64,000 nucleotides of DNA from Methylobacterium sp. 77 (GCF_000372825.1 NZ_KB910516.1:3577825-3641824); one strand, 5' to 3'; positions 52,901 to 63,214 are shown, numbered from the stretch's first letter. A program made the numbers and translations. Notes: generated by a model from the sequence alone, not told the origin.

Positions 52901-53230
52901 AACGCGATCATGATGATCGACGTGGCGCTGGACGCCGAGCGCACGCGCGGGGCCTCGCCGAAGGACGCGATCTTCGAGGCCTGCCTCTTGCGCTTCCGGC
53001 CGATCATGATGACAACGCTGGCGGCCCTGCTCGGCGCCGCTCCTCTCATCCTCGCCGGCGGCGAAGGGTCGGAACTGCGCCGCCCGCTGGGCATCGCCAT
53101 TGCCGGCGGCCTGATCGTGAGCCAGCTCCTGACCCTCTACACCACGCCCGTCGTCTACCTCTATCTCGACCGTCTCCGCCGCCGGCCCAAGCCCGTGCCG
53201 GATGCAGCTCTGCCGGTGGCGGGCGAATGA
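49952..53230 (+). CDS. mdtC: RND efflux pump permease, MdtC/MuxC type, with Ala/Ser-rich insert
   Basis: This is 1092 residues, related to the preceding pump, with [15 protein letters not shown] in helix 4 and [15 protein letters not shown] in helix 10. It starts [19 protein letters not shown]. Between about residues 778 and 835, in the second periplasmic loop, there is a low-complexity run of Ala, Ser, Thr and Gly ([15 protein letters not shown] ...) that makes the protein about 60 residues longer than its partner. It should lie in the porter/docking region. It overlaps the outer-membrane gene by four bases (ATGA). Confidence 0.94.
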   Translation: MNVSEPFIRRPVATTLLTIGVLLAGIFAFFKLPVAPLPQVDFPVILVQAQMAGASPETMATTVAAPLERRLGIIADVGEMTSTSSVGTVRIILLFGLNRDIDGAARDVQAAINAARADLPTALRSNPTYRKFNPADAPILILGLTSDTLSPGQLYDSAATVVQQKMSQLPGVGNVDIGGSSLPAVRVELDPTALNHYGIGLEGVRAALASANANSPKGAIETDTRHYQLYANDQGRVAADYRDIIVAYRNGAGVRLTDVGKVEDSVEDKRNLGLVNGKPGVILFIYKQPGSNVVDTIKALKAALPQVQAALPGDIDLTVTGDRSATIRASLAETEETLVIAVILVIVVVFAFLRSGRATLIPAVAVPISIIGTFSAMYLLDYSLDILSLMALIIATGFVVDDAIVVLENIQRHIELGKPRLEAALIGAREVGFTVISMSLSLIAVFLPILLMGGLVGRLFEEFAVTLSLAILISLVLSLTTTPMMCALLLKREGAHGSIEGKRPNLLIRALEGAFDGTLSAYERTLRVALNHRRLVLATLFATIGLNVYLYVIVPKGFFPEQDTGQMMGGIQADQRISFQAMKQKLEQATAIVQADPAVDSVVGFTGGRGTNSANVFVGLKPRGERASITDVMTRLRPKLAQVAGARLFLFPRQDLRMGGRQSFAQYQYTLQGDTADELYAAAPRLVDALQKNPVFADVTSDQQEGGLESRLVIDRATAYRYGITPDKIDNTLYDAFGQRQVSTIYNPLNQYHVVMEIAPRYLQSPDTLKTVFVSTSGGKARGSAVTNAVAGTVAGASATATTASSIATDSARNAASNAIAGGAGASSSAPVSSAKETMIPLSAFARVETGNAPVQVSHQGLFVATTISFNLAPGKSLSDATVAIQEAEAQLRLPATIHGEFAGAAKTFQASSSRQPLLILAALLAVYTILGILYESFVHPVTILSTLPSAGIGALLALLVSGTEFTIIALIAVFLLIGIVKKNAIMMIDVALDAERTRGASPKDAIFEACLLRFRPIMMTTLAALLGAAPLILAGGEGSELRRPLGIAIAGGLIVSQLLTLYTTPVVYLYLDRLRRRPKPVPDAALPVAGE

Positions 53231-54870
53231 GCATTCTGTTCTTCGGCGGCCCGCGCGCGACCCGCCCCTCTCCGCTGGGGAGGGAGCAGGCGGGCCAGGG
53301 GGCTTCCATTCCGGACACCGCGCTTCCCTCTCGCGGCTCTCTCCCACGGAGGCGGGAGGGCGACCGCGCATGTCGCCGAACCTTCGCCCTGCTTGCCGTC
53401 TCCACGAGCCTTGCCACGAGCCTTGCAGGCTGCATGGTCGGGCCGGATTACTATCGTCCCGCCGTCGAGACGCCGCTCGCGTTCAAGCACGGCGGAATGC
53501 GCGAGGACAGCACGGCCTATGTCGCCACCCGGAAGGGCTGGCGCGCGGCCCAACCCAATGACGGGGCCGAGCGCGGCGATTGGTGGCGCGTGTTCCGCGA
53601 TCCCGCCCTCGACCGGCTGATCCGCCTCGTCGACGTGGACAACCAGAGCCTGCGGGTCTCGGTGGCGACCTACGACCAGGCGCGGGGCCTCGTGTCCCAG
53701 GCGCGCGCGGCGCTGTATCCCACTGTGATCGGCGCGCCGACGATCACGCGCTCGCGGACGTTGGGGACCGAGCGCACCTCGGTGTCGCTCCAGGCCCAGG
53801 CCTCCTGGGAGCTCGACCTGTTCGGCCGCATCCGGCGCAACATCGAGAGCGAGGTCGCCAGTGCCCAGGCGAGCGCGGCGGATCTGGCCGCCGTGCGCCT
53901 CGCGATCCAGTCCGAGGTCGCCACGAACTATTTCAGCCTGCGTTACCAGGATTCCCTTCAGAAGCTGCTGAACGAGACGGTGGAGGCCTACAAGAAGAGC
54001 CTCGCCATCACCGAGAACCAGTACAGTGCCGGCGTGGCGGCCCGGTCCGACGTGATCACGGCGCAGACGCAGGTGCAGTCGACCCAGGCGCAGGCCATCG
54101 CGGTGGGCCTGCAGCGGGCGACGTTCGAACACGCCATCGCGACGCTGATCGGGCGCCCGCCATCCGAGCTGTCCCTACCGATGGGAAGCCTGCCGAGGAC
54201 GCCGCCGGCGGTTCCGGTCGGCATCCCCTCCGCCCTGTTGGAGCGGCGGCCGGACATCGCACAGGCGGAGCGCGGGGTTCAGGCCCAGAGCGAGCAGATC
54301 GGCGTTGCGGTGGCGGCCTTCTACCCCACCCTCGTTCTGTCGGGCTCGGGCGGCGTTTCCGGGCTGACCAGCAACGGTGTGTTCTCGGCGGCGAACCAGG
54401 TCTGGTCGGTGGCCGCCGCCGGAAGCGAGACCCTGTTCGACGGCGGCGCCCGCACCGCTGCCGTGCAGATCGCCAGGGCCGCCTACGACGTCACCGTCGC
54501 GACCTATCGCCAGACCGTGCTGACCGCCTTCGCCGAGGTGGAGAACGGTCTTGCCGGCGTGCGCATCCTCACCCGCCAGCAGGTGGCCCAGGAGGAGGCG
54601 GTGGCCTCGGCCCGCCGCGCCGTGGAGATCACTCTCAACGAGTATCGCGCCGGCACGCAGAACTTCACCACGGTCATCACCGCCCAGGCGCTCGAGCTCA
54701 ACAACGAGGTGACCGCGTTGCAGGTGCGGCTCAACCGGTTCACCACGGCGGTGTCCCTCATCCGCGCGCTGGGCGGAGGCTGGGACGTGCGCAGCCTGCC
54801 GACCCCCGACGAATTGAAGGGCGACCGCCTGCCGATCGACAGGGGACAAGCCGTCCGCACGGACGAGTGA
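53227..54870 (+). CDS. RND efflux outer-membrane factor, NodT/OpmB family lipoprotein
   Basis: This is 547 residues from the ATG overlapping the pump stop. A lipobox-like LATSLAGC is at residues 61-68, followed by [14 protein letters not shown], the usual start of these proteins, so residues 1-50 are an atypical, Arg/Gly/Pro-rich extension that may be non-coding DNA read through. The TolC-like fold is shown by repeated helical blocks with [16 protein letters not shown] and [20 protein letters not shown]. It forms the channel of the tripartite pump. No better in-frame start was found, so the true start is uncertain. Confidence 0.9.
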   Translation: MSILFFGGPRATRPSPLGREQAGQGASIPDTALPSRGSLPRRREGDRACRRTFALLAVSTSLATSLAGCMVGPDYYRPAVETPLAFKHGGMREDSTAYVATRKGWRAAQPNDGAERGDWWRVFRDPALDRLIRLVDVDNQSLRVSVATYDQARGLVSQARAALYPTVIGAPTITRSRTLGTERTSVSLQAQASWELDLFGRIRRNIESEVASAQASAADLAAVRLAIQSEVATNYFSLRYQDSLQKLLNETVEAYKKSLAITENQYSAGVAARSDVITAQTQVQSTQAQAIAVGLQRATFEHAIATLIGRPPSELSLPMGSLPRTPPAVPVGIPSALLERRPDIAQAERGVQAQSEQIGVAVAAFYPTLVLSGSGGVSGLTSNGVFSAANQVWSVAAAGSETLFDGGARTAAVQIARAAYDVTVATYRQTVLTAFAEVENGLAGVRILTRQQVAQEEAVASARRAVEITLNEYRAGTQNFTTVITAQALELNNEVTALQVRLNRFTTAVSLIRALGGGWDVRSLPTPDELKGDRLPIDRGQAVRTDE

Positions 54871-54956
54871 TCGCTGCTTTGCACCATGCTTCGGAACGGG
54901 GCGGCGCATCGGCGGTTTGACCGGCGTCGGCGACGATGCCCGGAGTGCTTTTTCCC

Positions 54957-56480
54957 ATGACCCTTCCCGATGCCGCAGCGAATGCCGGCAAGCAGCCTCG
55001 CGCCAATGACGAGATCAAGAAGGCTCCGGCCTGCACTCTCGTGATCTTCGGGGCGGCCGGCGACCTGACGAAGCGGCTGCTGATGCCGGCGCTCTACAAT
55101 CTCGCCTCCGACGGCCTGCTCTCTGACGAGCTGAAGATCGTCGGCATCGACCATAACGACCGCACGACCGATCAGTGGCGCGACGACCTCTCGCAGACGA
55201 TGCAGTCCTTCACCCAGGACCGCACCTCCGAATTCCACCCGGCTTCCATCGATCCGCGGCATTGGGGCTTCATCCGCGACCGCCTGACCTTCACCAAGGG
55301 AGATTTCGAGGCCGCGGAGACCTACCAGCGGCTCGGAGCCGCCGTCAGCGGCAGCGTGATCTTCTATCTCGCGGTCTCCGCCCGCTTCTTCGGCCCCGTA
55401 GTCGACAACCTCGGCGCGGCCGGCCTGTTGAAGGAGGCTGACGGCGGCTTCCGCCGGGTGGTGATCGAGAAACCGTTCGGCACCGACCTCGCTTCGGCCG
55501 AGGCCCTCAACGCCCGGATCCTGAAACAGGCGGACGAGGGCCAGGTGTTCCGCATCGATCACTTCCTCGGCAAGGAAACTGTCCAGAGCATCCTGGCTCT
55601 CCGCTTCGCCAACGGCATGCTGGAGCCGATCTGGAACGCCCGCCACATCGACCATGTGCAGATCACCGCGGCCGAGACGATCGGCGTGGAGCAGCGCGGC
55701 GCCTTCTACGAGCCGACCGGCGCCCTGCGCGACATGGTGCCGAACCACCTGTTCCAGCTCCTCTCCATGGTGGCGATGGAGCCGCCCGGCAGTTTCGATG
55801 CGGAGGATATCCGCAACGAGAAGGCGCGGATCGAGCAGGCCGTGCTGCCGGTGGCGCCGGACCATGCGGTGCGTGGCCAATACGCGGCCGGCGAGGAGCA
55901 GGGACGACCGGTGAGGGGATATCGCGAGGAGGACAATGTCTCGGGCGATTCGCGCACCGAGACCTACGTCGCCCTGAAACTCGCCATCGAGAACCCGCGC
56001 TGGTCCGGCGTGCCGTTCTACCTGCGCACCGGAAAGCGTATGGCGGGGCGCCTCACCGAGATCGCCGTGCATTTCAAGCCGCCGAGCCATGGCCTGTTCG
56101 CGGGCACCGAACTCGCGCCCAACGTGATGCGTCTGCATATCGACCCAGAACAGGGCCTCAGCACGCAGTGGAACGCCAAACGACCGGGGCCCGAGATGCA
56201 TCTCGGCGCGGTCACGTCCTCGTTCCGTTTCGGCGATTTCTTCACGGAGACGCCGAGCGTTGGTTACGAGACCTTGATCTACGATTGCATGGTCGGCGAT
56301 CCGACCCTGTTCCAGCGGGCCGACGCCATCGAGGCGGGCTGGGCGGCCGTCGATCCTCTGATCCAGGCCTGGGCCGATGCCCCGGTGGAGGCCTATGCGG
56401 CGGGCAGCGACGGGCCGGCTGGAGCCGACACATTGCTCACCCGCGACGGGCGGGCCTGGCTTCCCCTCAAGACGAGTTGA
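54957..56480 (+). CDS. zwf: Glucose-6-phosphate 1-dehydrogenase
   Basis: This is 507 residues. The NADP-binding motif is IFGAAGDLTKR, and the active-site block RIDHFLGKETVQ contains the substrate Lys and the catalytic His. The later stretch FYLRTGKRMAGRLTEIAVHF is typical. The enzyme oxidises glucose 6-phosphate to 6-phosphogluconolactone and feeds the pentose phosphate and Entner-Doudoroff routes. The ATG at 54957 is chosen over 54936 as the protein pattern begins later and a ggag lies 11 bases upstream. Partner genes pgl and edd are not in the window. Confidence 0.96.
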   Translation: MTLPDAAANAGKQPRANDEIKKAPACTLVIFGAAGDLTKRLLMPALYNLASDGLLSDELKIVGIDHNDRTTDQWRDDLSQTMQSFTQDRTSEFHPASIDPRHWGFIRDRLTFTKGDFEAAETYQRLGAAVSGSVIFYLAVSARFFGPVVDNLGAAGLLKEADGGFRRVVIEKPFGTDLASAEALNARILKQADEGQVFRIDHFLGKETVQSILALRFANGMLEPIWNARHIDHVQITAAETIGVEQRGAFYEPTGALRDMVPNHLFQLLSMVAMEPPGSFDAEDIRNEKARIEQAVLPVAPDHAVRGQYAAGEEQGRPVRGYREEDNVSGDSRTETYVALKLAIENPRWSGVPFYLRTGKRMAGRLTEIAVHFKPPSHGLFAGTELAPNVMRLHIDPEQGLSTQWNAKRPGPEMHLGAVTSSFRFGDFFTETPSVGYETLIYDCMVGDPTLFQRADAIEAGWAAVDPLIQAWADAPVEAYAAGSDGPAGADTLLTRDGRAWLPLKTS

Positions 56481-56566
56481 GACCGCGCGGCGGCATTCGT
56501 ACGCCGAACCTCTGTGAGCTCGACCTTATGGATAGGGATCGCTGAGGTTGGGTTGATATCCCTGCG

Positions 56567-57346
56567 TCAGGCCGGCGCAGTGTTGAGGCGCTTGGACTTC
56601 CGCACCGGCGAAAGCTGTCGCAGGGCATCGTGGTGAAGCAGAAGGACGCCGGTGGCACCCGACAACCTGCGGGCGGCGGGAGTGAAGCCGGCATTGGAAA
56701 CGACGGCGGCCATATCCGCCTGCCAGTAGCGTGCGGCTGCCGCCACCTCCTGCACCGCCGCGTTGCCGACGGGCTTCGTATAGCGCTTGCACTGCAGAAC
56801 CAGGCGCGTTCCCGCCCGCTCGGCAACCACATCGGCGCCCTGGTCCCCGCTGGCTTTCGTGGGGCGCGCCGACCAGCCCGCCTCGCGCAAGGCTTCGGCA
56901 CAGAAGCGCTCATAGGCGATGCCGTCTTCCGGAGCCTCGTCCTCGTCCGGCAGATCCACGGACAGGGCGACCTCGTCGATGATGTCGAGGACCGTGGCCC
57001 ACCGGGTATCCGCGAGATCGGTGAAGCCTTTGGCGTCGAGATGCGGCAGGATCGTCCGCTCGGCGAAGTAATCCCGCTCACGCAACCAGCCGTCGTCGAT
57101 CCGATTGCCGTAGGCGTCCTCGAAGCATTCCTGGCGACGTCGCAGGGCGAGGGTACCGGCATGGGCCCGAGCGAGGCGGCGCACCGAGCTCCTGAAGCGG
57201 CGGGGCCGGTCGAGCCGACGCAGCAGGATCAGGCAGAGACAGAGACCGGTCGCCGCCAGAGCGGGGAGGCCGAACCAGAAGGCGAAGGCCCCACCGATCA
57301 CCGTCGTCCAGAACAGGCGGGCGACGAGGCTCGATCGACCGGACAT
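56567..57346 (-). CDS. Membrane-anchored Mrr-type restriction endonuclease-like protein
   Basis: This is 259 residues. Hydrophobic helices at about 10-44 (LFWTTVIGGAFAFWFGLPAL and LCLCLILL) anchor it in the membrane. The Mrr_cat domain near 140-240 has YERFCAEALREAGW, GDQGADVV (Asp172) and LVLQCKRY (Gln185, Lys187), the E-D-QxK nuclease core. Mrr-like proteins cut modified or foreign DNA, and membrane-anchored ones occur in several phage-defence proteins. No methylase or specificity gene is next to it. The frame opens at 57439 but the ATG at 57346 has aaaggg upstream. Confidence 0.82.
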   Translation of the reverse strand: MSGRSSLVARLFWTTVIGGAFAFWFGLPALAATGLCLCLILLRRLDRPRRFRSSVRRLARAHAGTLALRRRQECFEDAYGNRIDDGWLRERDYFAERTILPHLDAKGFTDLADTRWATVLDIIDEVALSVDLPDEDEAPEDGIAYERFCAEALREAGWSARPTKASGDQGADVVAERAGTRLVLQCKRYTKPVGNAAVQEVAAAARYWQADMAAVVSNAGFTPAARRLSGATGVLLLHHDALRQLSPVRKSKRLNTAPA

Positions 57347-57890
57347 GCGCACCCTTTCCTTGCCGACAGGGCGCGCGCCACCACCTGCGCATCGACAGAT
57401 CCCCGTCGCTCCTAGAATGCATGGAGGGTCTTGCGGCACGCCTAACGTCGACGACGAGAGAGGGCACGCGGAGAGCCTCCACGTTCCTGTCCGACGATGA
57501 AACGAGGGAAGATTCGAGATGTCGCTGAGACGTGTCTCGAAAAACTATCATTCCGATGCAACAAGACGCCGGCTGTCGGCGATATATGAATCGTCGATCA
57601 GAAATGATTGCTTATCTAAAGCGGTTCTCAATATATTTTATTCGGCTGACAGCTATTCTTCGTCTTCCGTCATTGAGTTCAAAACAAAATTTTGGGTTAT
57701 TTGCTCAAAGAGTCACGACCTACGCAGTACTCGATCAAGAAACTCTCCTGTGGAAAATTTCTGCGATCGAGCATTGGCAGTGACCCGAGCACTTCGGCAC
57801 GGGCCCAGAGCGAAGGTCTTCCTTCGGTGATCCGCCGCAAGATCCCGATCTTGCCGAGGCAGGCCGTTCAGGCCCGCCATGGAACGATAT
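57347..57890. other. AT-rich gap between nuclease and mucR
   Basis: About 540 bases, clearly AT-richer from 57540 to 57780. Two overlapping plus-strand open frames (57519-57830 and 57532-57783) lack any ribosome-binding site, domain or protein-like balance, so I do not call them. The region probably contains the nuclease promoter. Confidence 0.4.
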
Positions 57891-58394
57891 CTACGCTGTA
57901 GCGGCTACGGCAGCCGTGCGGGGACGACGTCCACGCGGTGCGGGTGCCGCGGGTGCCTCAGCCGCGGGAGCCTTGGCGCGGGTCTTCCTGCGCTGTTGCC
58001 CGAGACCCATATTCTTCGCGAGTTCCGACCGCGCGGCCGCGTAATTGGGTGCGACCATCGGATAGTCGCTCGGGAGGTTCCATTTCGCGCGGTATTCTTC
58101 CGGCGTCATGGAATAGCGCGTCCGAAGGTGGCGCTTCAGCGATTTGAATTTCTTGCCGTCTTCGAGACAGATGACGAAGTCTGGCGTGATCGAGCGCTTG
58201 ATGGACACGGCCGGTGTCAGAGGCTCGACCTTCGCCGGAGCGGCGGACGCCGAGAGGCTGCCCAGCGTCGCATGAATCGACGCGATGAGCGCCGGAATAT
58301 CGGAAACCGGCACGGAATTGTTGCTTACGAAGGCCGAGACGATATCCGCCGTAAGCTCTATGTAATCCGTTACAAAGTCGTTCTCGACGTCCAC
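57891..58394 (-). CDS. mucR: MucR/Ros family transcriptional regulator
   Basis: This is 167 residues. The conserved part runs [40 protein letters not shown], and [20 protein letters not shown]. In Ros the first zinc ligands are C-x2-C; here the sequence is CLEDG, with Asp in place of the second Cys, as in some rhizobial relatives that fold without zinc. MucR is a global repressor of exopolysaccharide, motility and virulence genes that binds AT-rich sites. The C-terminal Ala/Pro/Arg tail is longer than in most relatives. Confidence 0.9.
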   Translation of the reverse strand: MDVENDFVTDYIELTADIVSAFVSNNSVPVSDIPALIASIHATLGSLSASAAPAKVEPLTPAVSIKRSITPDFVICLEDGKKFKSLKRHLRTRYSMTPEEYRAKWNLPSDYPMVAPNYAAARSELAKNMGLGQQRRKTRAKAPAAEAPAAPAPRGRRPRTAAVAATA

Positions 58395-58962
58395 GTTCGC
58401 CTCCGAAAATTATCACAGCCTAACCGACCAGACTGAGGTGCCAGTCGAACCAGGCGGCAAGATCTTGCATCAGCTAGGATTGACTAGGACGTTCGTATGC
58501 TAGCCGTTAACAAAGCGCAAGAGGCTCTGACAAGACGAGGGTGCTGCCGACAATTGAGAAGAAGCTTTGGTTGTGCTGTAGCGACGCCTGGATTTTGCAT
58601 AATCGTTTGATGACATCGCGATGATATGAAATTTTTTAGCTCGCTCGGCCTGAAAAAAAATGCGCTCGATCATGAAATGCGCAAGTTATTTATAAAATCG
58701 GGCGGCGGCGATCAGTAACAGAGCTATTTTGGTTCGGCTTCGCAACTTACGATGCGTGTCCTCGAAATAGATTGCACGCAACATAATCACAGGCAGTAAG
58801 GGTGGTCCTTCAAATTTTTTTTCGCCCCTCCCGCAAAGATCACGTCGATATTCAATATCCAGCCCGGACCAGAAAAGGCCGCTCTCAACTTCGGATATGG
58901 GGCCTTGCAGTCACGCCTACGTATTCATCCCGAGACGAGTCTTCACCAAACGCCCCCTTCGC
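58395..58962. other. AT-rich region upstream of mucR
   Basis: About 570 bases, markedly AT-rich from 58500 to 58870 with many T-A steps. No gene is supported. MucR-family proteins regulate their own genes through AT-rich target sites, so autoregulation here is likely but is inference. Confidence 0.45.
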
Positions 58963-59625
58963 TCATGGCATCTCGGTCCTGCTACGCGGTCCGTAGCTTT
59001 CGAACCGCTTCACGGTTCGCGCGATCTCGGCGTCCGAGAGGATGACCGGCTGCCCGACCTGCAGCGCGACGGCATACTGGCGGCACAGGGCCTCCATCTC
59101 CACCGCCAGCCAGAGAGCCTTGGCGAGATCTCTGCCCGTCGCGATCATCCCATGGTTGGCCAGCAGGCATCCCAGACGACCATCGAGAGCGGTGACTGCC
59201 GCGATCGATAGCTCTTCCGTGCCATAGGGAGCGTAGGGCGCGCAGCGGATCGTCGGGCCGCCGGCGGCGGCAATCATGTAATGGACGGCCGGGATCTCAC
59301 GCCCGCACATGGCGAAGGCGGTACAATACGTCGGATGTGCATGCACGACGGCGCCGATTTCGGGCCTCTGCCGCAGGATGTCGCGATGGAAGCGCCATTC
59401 GGACGAGGGGACAAGAGCATGCCGATGCGTCCCCTCCATCGTCATCGGTACGATGTCGTCGGGCCGCAATTCATCGGCCGGGATGCCTGAAGGTGTCATG
59501 AGAAAGCCGTCGCCGAAACGTACGGAGACGTTGCCGGCGGTGCCCTGGCTCAATCCCAGCGTGATCAGGGATCGCATCGCCTCGACGATCGCGCCGGAAA
59601 TCTCGTAAGCTGCCGTCTCTGACAT
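58963..59625 (-). CDS. Class II aldolase/adducin family protein (FucA-like)
   Basis: This is 220 residues. The zinc ligands are His95, His97 (VVHAHPTYC) and His158 (ANHGM); the acid is Glu76 (SSEWRFH); the phosphate-binding GTAGNVSVR is at 29-37. Spacing matches L-fuculose-phosphate aldolase (E73, H92, H94, H155), which splits the sugar phosphate into dihydroxyacetone phosphate and lactaldehyde. Other members act on ribulose phosphate or methylthioribulose phosphate. No sugar-catabolism genes are next to it. It is divergent from the acyl-CoA synthetase gene. Confidence 0.9.
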   Translation of the reverse strand: MSETAAYEISGAIVEAMRSLITLGLSQGTAGNVSVRFGDGFLMTPSGIPADELRPDDIVPMTMEGTHRHALVPSSEWRFHRDILRQRPEIGAVVHAHPTYCTAFAMCGREIPAVHYMIAAAGGPTIRCAPYAPYGTEELSIAAVTALDGRLGCLLANHGMIATGRDLAKALWLAVEMEALCRQYAVALQVGQPVILSDAEIARTVKRFESYGPRSRTEMP

Positions 59626-59723
59626 TTTCTTCCCCCGATCGTGAGTGATCCGCGCCTATACCTTGCCGCTCGGCGCGATGTCGCAATCCTTCGCGCCGGC
59701 CCGAACGAAGGTCACGCCCGTCC

Positions 59724-62336
59724 ATGAGCACCTATCGTTTCGAGGCGTTGCTGGCGCCACGGACGATCGCGATCGTCGGCTTCGGCCGCAGCGCGCTCGG
59801 TCTTGCCGTGGCCGGTAACCTGGCCAAGGCCGGGTTCGGCGGTTCGGTCCACCTCGTCGGCGAGACGGGACTTCCGACCCTCGACGATCTGCCCGTGACG
59901 CCGGATCTCGTCGTGATCGTGGCGGAAGCCCCAGCAGTCGAGGGCTGGGTCGACAAGGCGGGCCTGCGAGGTGCCGCCGTGGCCGTCATCCTCACCTCCG
60001 ACATGCCGGCCGACCTGTGCGAGGCGGTGCGCAACCGTGCCAGACGATGGGGCATGCGCCTCCTCGGTCCCAACAGCATGGGGCTGATGGTGCCGCGCGC
60101 GGCGCTCGATGCGAGCCTGTTCGCGGGGACCCCGAAGGCGGGCGATCTCGCCCTCATCTCGCAATCGGGCACGGTGGCGGCCGGCATCGTCGCCTGGGCG
60201 GCGCATCGCGACGTCGGATTCTCGGCCATCCTGTCGCTCGGCACCGCCTGCGATATCGACATCGCCGATTGCCTCGACCATTTCGCGGCCGACATCCACA
60301 CGCGGGCGATCCTGCTGTCGTTGAACGTGATCCCCAACGCCCGCAAGTTCATGTCGGCCGCCCGTGCCGCGGCGCGGGCCAAGCCCGTCCTCGTCCTGCG
60401 CACGGGTCGCCATGAGGCCCCCCTGCGCCACACCGTCACTCATACCGGCGCCCTTGCCCGGCCGGATGCCGTCTACGAGGCGGCGTTTCGCCGGGCGGGT
60501 CTGCTGAGCGTCGATGGGCTCGACGCCATGTTCTCGGCGGCGGAGACCCTCGGCCGGCAACGACCCTTCCCCGGCCAGCGCCTCGCCATCCTCGGCAATG
60601 GCGAGGGCATCGGAGCGCTCGCCGCCGACAGGCTCGCGGATCGGGGCGGCACGCTGGCCGCGACAGGGGCGGGCGGCAATCCCGCCGATCTCGGCGTCGA
60701 GGCCGACGCCCTGGCCTATGCCGGCGCCCTCGCCCCCCTCCTCGCCGATCCCGCCAACGACGCCGTGCTGGCGATCCACGTGCCCACCGCCCGCTCCGAC
60801 AGTGCCGGCGTCGCCTCGGCCATCGCCGACACGGTGAGCGCCGCCAGACGCAAGGGCGGACGGCGCAAGCCCGTCTTCGCGGTGACGGTCGGCGATGACG
60901 GAGAGGCCGGGGCGGTGCTCGCCGCTGCCGGAATCCCGCGCTTCGCCACCGACGCGGATGCCGTCGAGGGTTTCATGCACCTCGTCCGCTACCGCGAGGC
61001 GCAGGACGACCTGATGCGCACACCGGATTCGCTGCCCCGCGAATTCTCACCCGACGTCGAGGCCGCCCGCGCGATCGTCGCCACCGCTCTCGAAGCAGGA
61101 GAGACCTGGCTCGATCCCCTCGCCGTGGCAGGCCTGCTCACCGCCTATCGTATCGACAGCGTGCCGCTCACGCTCGCCCCCGACATCGATGCGGCAGCCG
61201 CCGCCGCCTGGCCCATCATCGCCGAGGGCAGCGCGGTGGCGTTGAAGGTGGTCTCGCCGGATATCGTCCACAAATCAGATGTCGGCGGGGTTCGCCTCGA
61301 CCTCACCAGCGAGGCGGATGTGCGGGCCGCCGCCGCCGATATTCTCACCCGTTCCCGGCGCCAGCGGCCGGATGCGCGGATCATGGGATTCGCGGTCCAG
61401 CCCATGATCCGCAAGGGCAAGCGCCGCGAACTCATCGCCGGCCTTGCCGAGGACCCCGTCTTCGGCCCCGTCGTGGTGTTCGGCCGGGGCGGCGTCGCCG
61501 TGGAAGTCATCGACGACCGGGCACTCAGCCTGCCTCCCCTCGATCTCCGGCTCGCCAGCGAACTCATCGACCGCACGCGGGTGGCACGGCGGCTCGCCGC
61601 CTATCGTGACGTGCCGGCAGTGGATCGGAGGGCGCTCGGCCTCGTCCTCGTCAAGCTCGCACAGCTCTCGGCCGACCTGCCGGAGGTGCGCGAACTCGAC
61701 ATCAATCCCTTGCTCGCCGACGCCAACGGCGTGCTGGCCCTCGATGCCCGTGTGATGATCGGCCCCGCACCGGAACGGCGCGGCGGCACTCATAATCCGC
61801 GCTTCGCCATCCGCCCCTATCCGGTGGAATGGGAGCGCAATCTCGTCCTGAAGCGCGAGAAGATCACCGTGCGTCCGGTCAGGCCGGAAGACGAGGGGCT
61901 GTTCAAGACCTTCTTCGAGCAGGTCAGCGCCGAGGATCTGCGCCTGCGCTTCTTCATGCCGGTGCGCGACTTCAACCACGCCTTCCTGGCGCGGTTGACG
62001 CAGCTCGACTACGCCCGTGCCATCGCCTTCGTCGCCATCGAGGCGGAGACGGCGTCGATGCTCGGTGCGGTTCGCCTGCATGCGGACGCCAACCACGAGA
62101 GCGGCGAATACGCCATCCTCATCCGCAGCGACCGAAAGGGCACCGGACTCGGCTTCGCATTGATGCAGTTGATGATCGACTGGGCGCGGGCGGAGGGCCT
62201 CCAGCGCATCGAGGGCACCGTGCTCCGCGAGAACCGCGCCATGCTGGCCGTGTGCCGCCGCCTCGGATTCGCGGCCCAGCCGGACAAGGACGATGGCACC
62301 GTGATGAAGGTGAGCTTGGCGCTTTCAGGGATGTGA
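59724..62336 (+). CDS. Fused acyl-CoA synthetase (ADP-forming type)/GNAT acetyltransferase, Pat-like
   Basis: This is 870 residues. The domains in order are CoA-binding Rossmann (TIAIVGFGRSALGLAV, about 10-130), succinyl-CoA-ligase-like (ISQSGTVAAGIVAWA, about 145-440), ATP-grasp (about 455-680), and C-terminal GNAT (ITVRPVRPEDEGLFKTFFEQ from about 713, with RSDRKGTGLGFALM as the acetyl-CoA loop). This is the design of Pat/YfiQ, which acetylates and so inactivates acetyl-CoA synthetase and other enzymes. Length is near the E. coli 886. A terminator follows. Confidence 0.92.
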   Translation: MSTYRFEALLAPRTIAIVGFGRSALGLAVAGNLAKAGFGGSVHLVGETGLPTLDDLPVTPDLVVIVAEAPAVEGWVDKAGLRGAAVAVILTSDMPADLCEAVRNRARRWGMRLLGPNSMGLMVPRAALDASLFAGTPKAGDLALISQSGTVAAGIVAWAAHRDVGFSAILSLGTACDIDIADCLDHFAADIHTRAILLSLNVIPNARKFMSAARAAARAKPVLVLRTGRHEAPLRHTVTHTGALARPDAVYEAAFRRAGLLSVDGLDAMFSAAETLGRQRPFPGQRLAILGNGEGIGALAADRLADRGGTLAATGAGGNPADLGVEADALAYAGALAPLLADPANDAVLAIHVPTARSDSAGVASAIADTVSAARRKGGRRKPVFAVTVGDDGEAGAVLAAAGIPRFATDADAVEGFMHLVRYREAQDDLMRTPDSLPREFSPDVEAARAIVATALEAGETWLDPLAVAGLLTAYRIDSVPLTLAPDIDAAAAAAWPIIAEGSAVALKVVSPDIVHKSDVGGVRLDLTSEADVRAAAADILTRSRRQRPDARIMGFAVQPMIRKGKRRELIAGLAEDPVFGPVVVFGRGGVAVEVIDDRALSLPPLDLRLASELIDRTRVARRLAAYRDVPAVDRRALGLVLVKLAQLSADLPEVRELDINPLLADANGVLALDARVMIGPAPERRGGTHNPRFAIRPYPVEWERNLVLKREKITVRPVRPEDEGLFKTFFEQVSAEDLRLRFFMPVRDFNHAFLARLTQLDYARAIAFVAIEAETASMLGAVRLHADANHESGEYAILIRSDRKGTGLGFALMQLMIDWARAEGLQRIEGTVLRENRAMLAVCRRLGFAAQPDKDDGTVMKVSLALSGM

Positions 62337-62365
62337 AGCAGCGGTGATGGAAAGCTCCCCGCATG

Positions 62366-62402
62366 AGTGGAGCGACAAGATTGATCCTCCGCTCCACTTT
62401 TT
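62366..62402 (+). terminator. Rho-independent terminator of the Pat-like gene
   Basis: A perfect 9-bp stem (agtggagcg / cgctccact), a 15-base loop and four further T. It begins 30 bases past the stop. Confidence 0.75.
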
Positions 62403-62416
62403 CCTAACAAATTCAA

Positions 62417-63214
62417 TCAGGCATCTTCTCTGTTGTTATATAAGATAATACCAACAACGAGAGTTCCGACTGACCATTTGGCAAGATATATTCCGTCTAA
62501 ACTTGCAACCGGATAATTCGGGTAAATGCCCCATCGGAATAGTTCGATGACATGGGAAAGCGGATTCCACGCATATATCGTTCGCATGGGCTCGGGAGTC
62601 AGGTCCACCGTCTTGAAAGCTCCGCTGAACATCATCAGAGGTCGACTGAGGAAGGCGTAGATCTTTGCCCATCCGGGGAAGTAAGACCGGATCGCAGAGT
62701 TGATGAGGGCAGTTCCAAGTGCGAGACAGCTGACCGCCAGAAGACTGAGCGCACATTTCTCCGGCGCCCAAGGTGCCGCTTCGGGTATACCGTACAGCCA
62801 CATGGTCAGGAAGAATAGAAACATCAGAGCAATGTTTTGAAATTGCTGTATTAGAAAACGTGCGAGCAAAAAATCGAAGGGTTTTACAAAATAGTATTCA
62901 GCCGTCCGCGACTTGAGCGCCCGAACGCCGCGAGCACAACGACGAAATATGTAGAACGGAAAGACCCCGGCTCCCATGAAGAGAACGACTGAAGAACCGA
63001 AAGGGGGCACCTTTCCGAAGAGATAAATCCGCATCGCGGCGACTGTCAGAATGATGAAAATCGGCTCGACGAAAATCAAGATTCCTATCAGCGGATTATA
63101 ATTACGGAAGCGGAATCCAAAATCCCTGACGATCAAGGAGACCATGATTGTCAGCCACGGCCTCGCGGTCCGTCTTGAGCGCGGCGTCGGAAGGACAATA
63201 GAGGAATCTGACAT
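62417..63214 (-). CDS. Polysaccharide-export ABC-2 permease (KpsM/Wzm type)
   Basis: This is 265 residues from the ATG at 63214, with a TTG at 63220 as an alternative. Six hydrophobic helices follow the ABC-2 pattern: RDFGFRFRNYNPLIGILIFV, FMGAGVFPFYIFRRCARGVR, LMFLFFLTMWLYGI and the end MRTIYAWNPLSHVIELFRWG. Such permeases move capsular or O-antigen polysaccharide with an ATPase partner (KpsT/Wzt), which is not in view. Base composition is AT-richer than the core, as is usual for surface-polysaccharide loci. The KpsE-type gene lies just downstream of this window's end on the same strand order. Confidence 0.85.
   Translation of the reverse strand: MSDSSIVLPTPRSRRTARPWLTIMVSLIVRDFGFRFRNYNPLIGILIFVEPIFIILTVAAMRIYLFGKVPPFGSSVVLFMGAGVFPFYIFRRCARGVRALKSRTAEYYFVKPFDFLLARFLIQQFQNIALMFLFFLTMWLYGIPEAAPWAPEKCALSLLAVSCLALGTALINSAIRSYFPGWAKIYAFLSRPLMMFSGAFKTVDLTPEPMRTIYAWNPLSHVIELFRWGIYPNYPVASLDGIYLAKWSVGTLVVGIILYNNREDA

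Noticed and set aside
57519..57830. Two overlapping plus-strand frames in the AT-rich gap
   Set aside because: No ribosome-binding site, no family likeness, and Ser/Arg-heavy composition.
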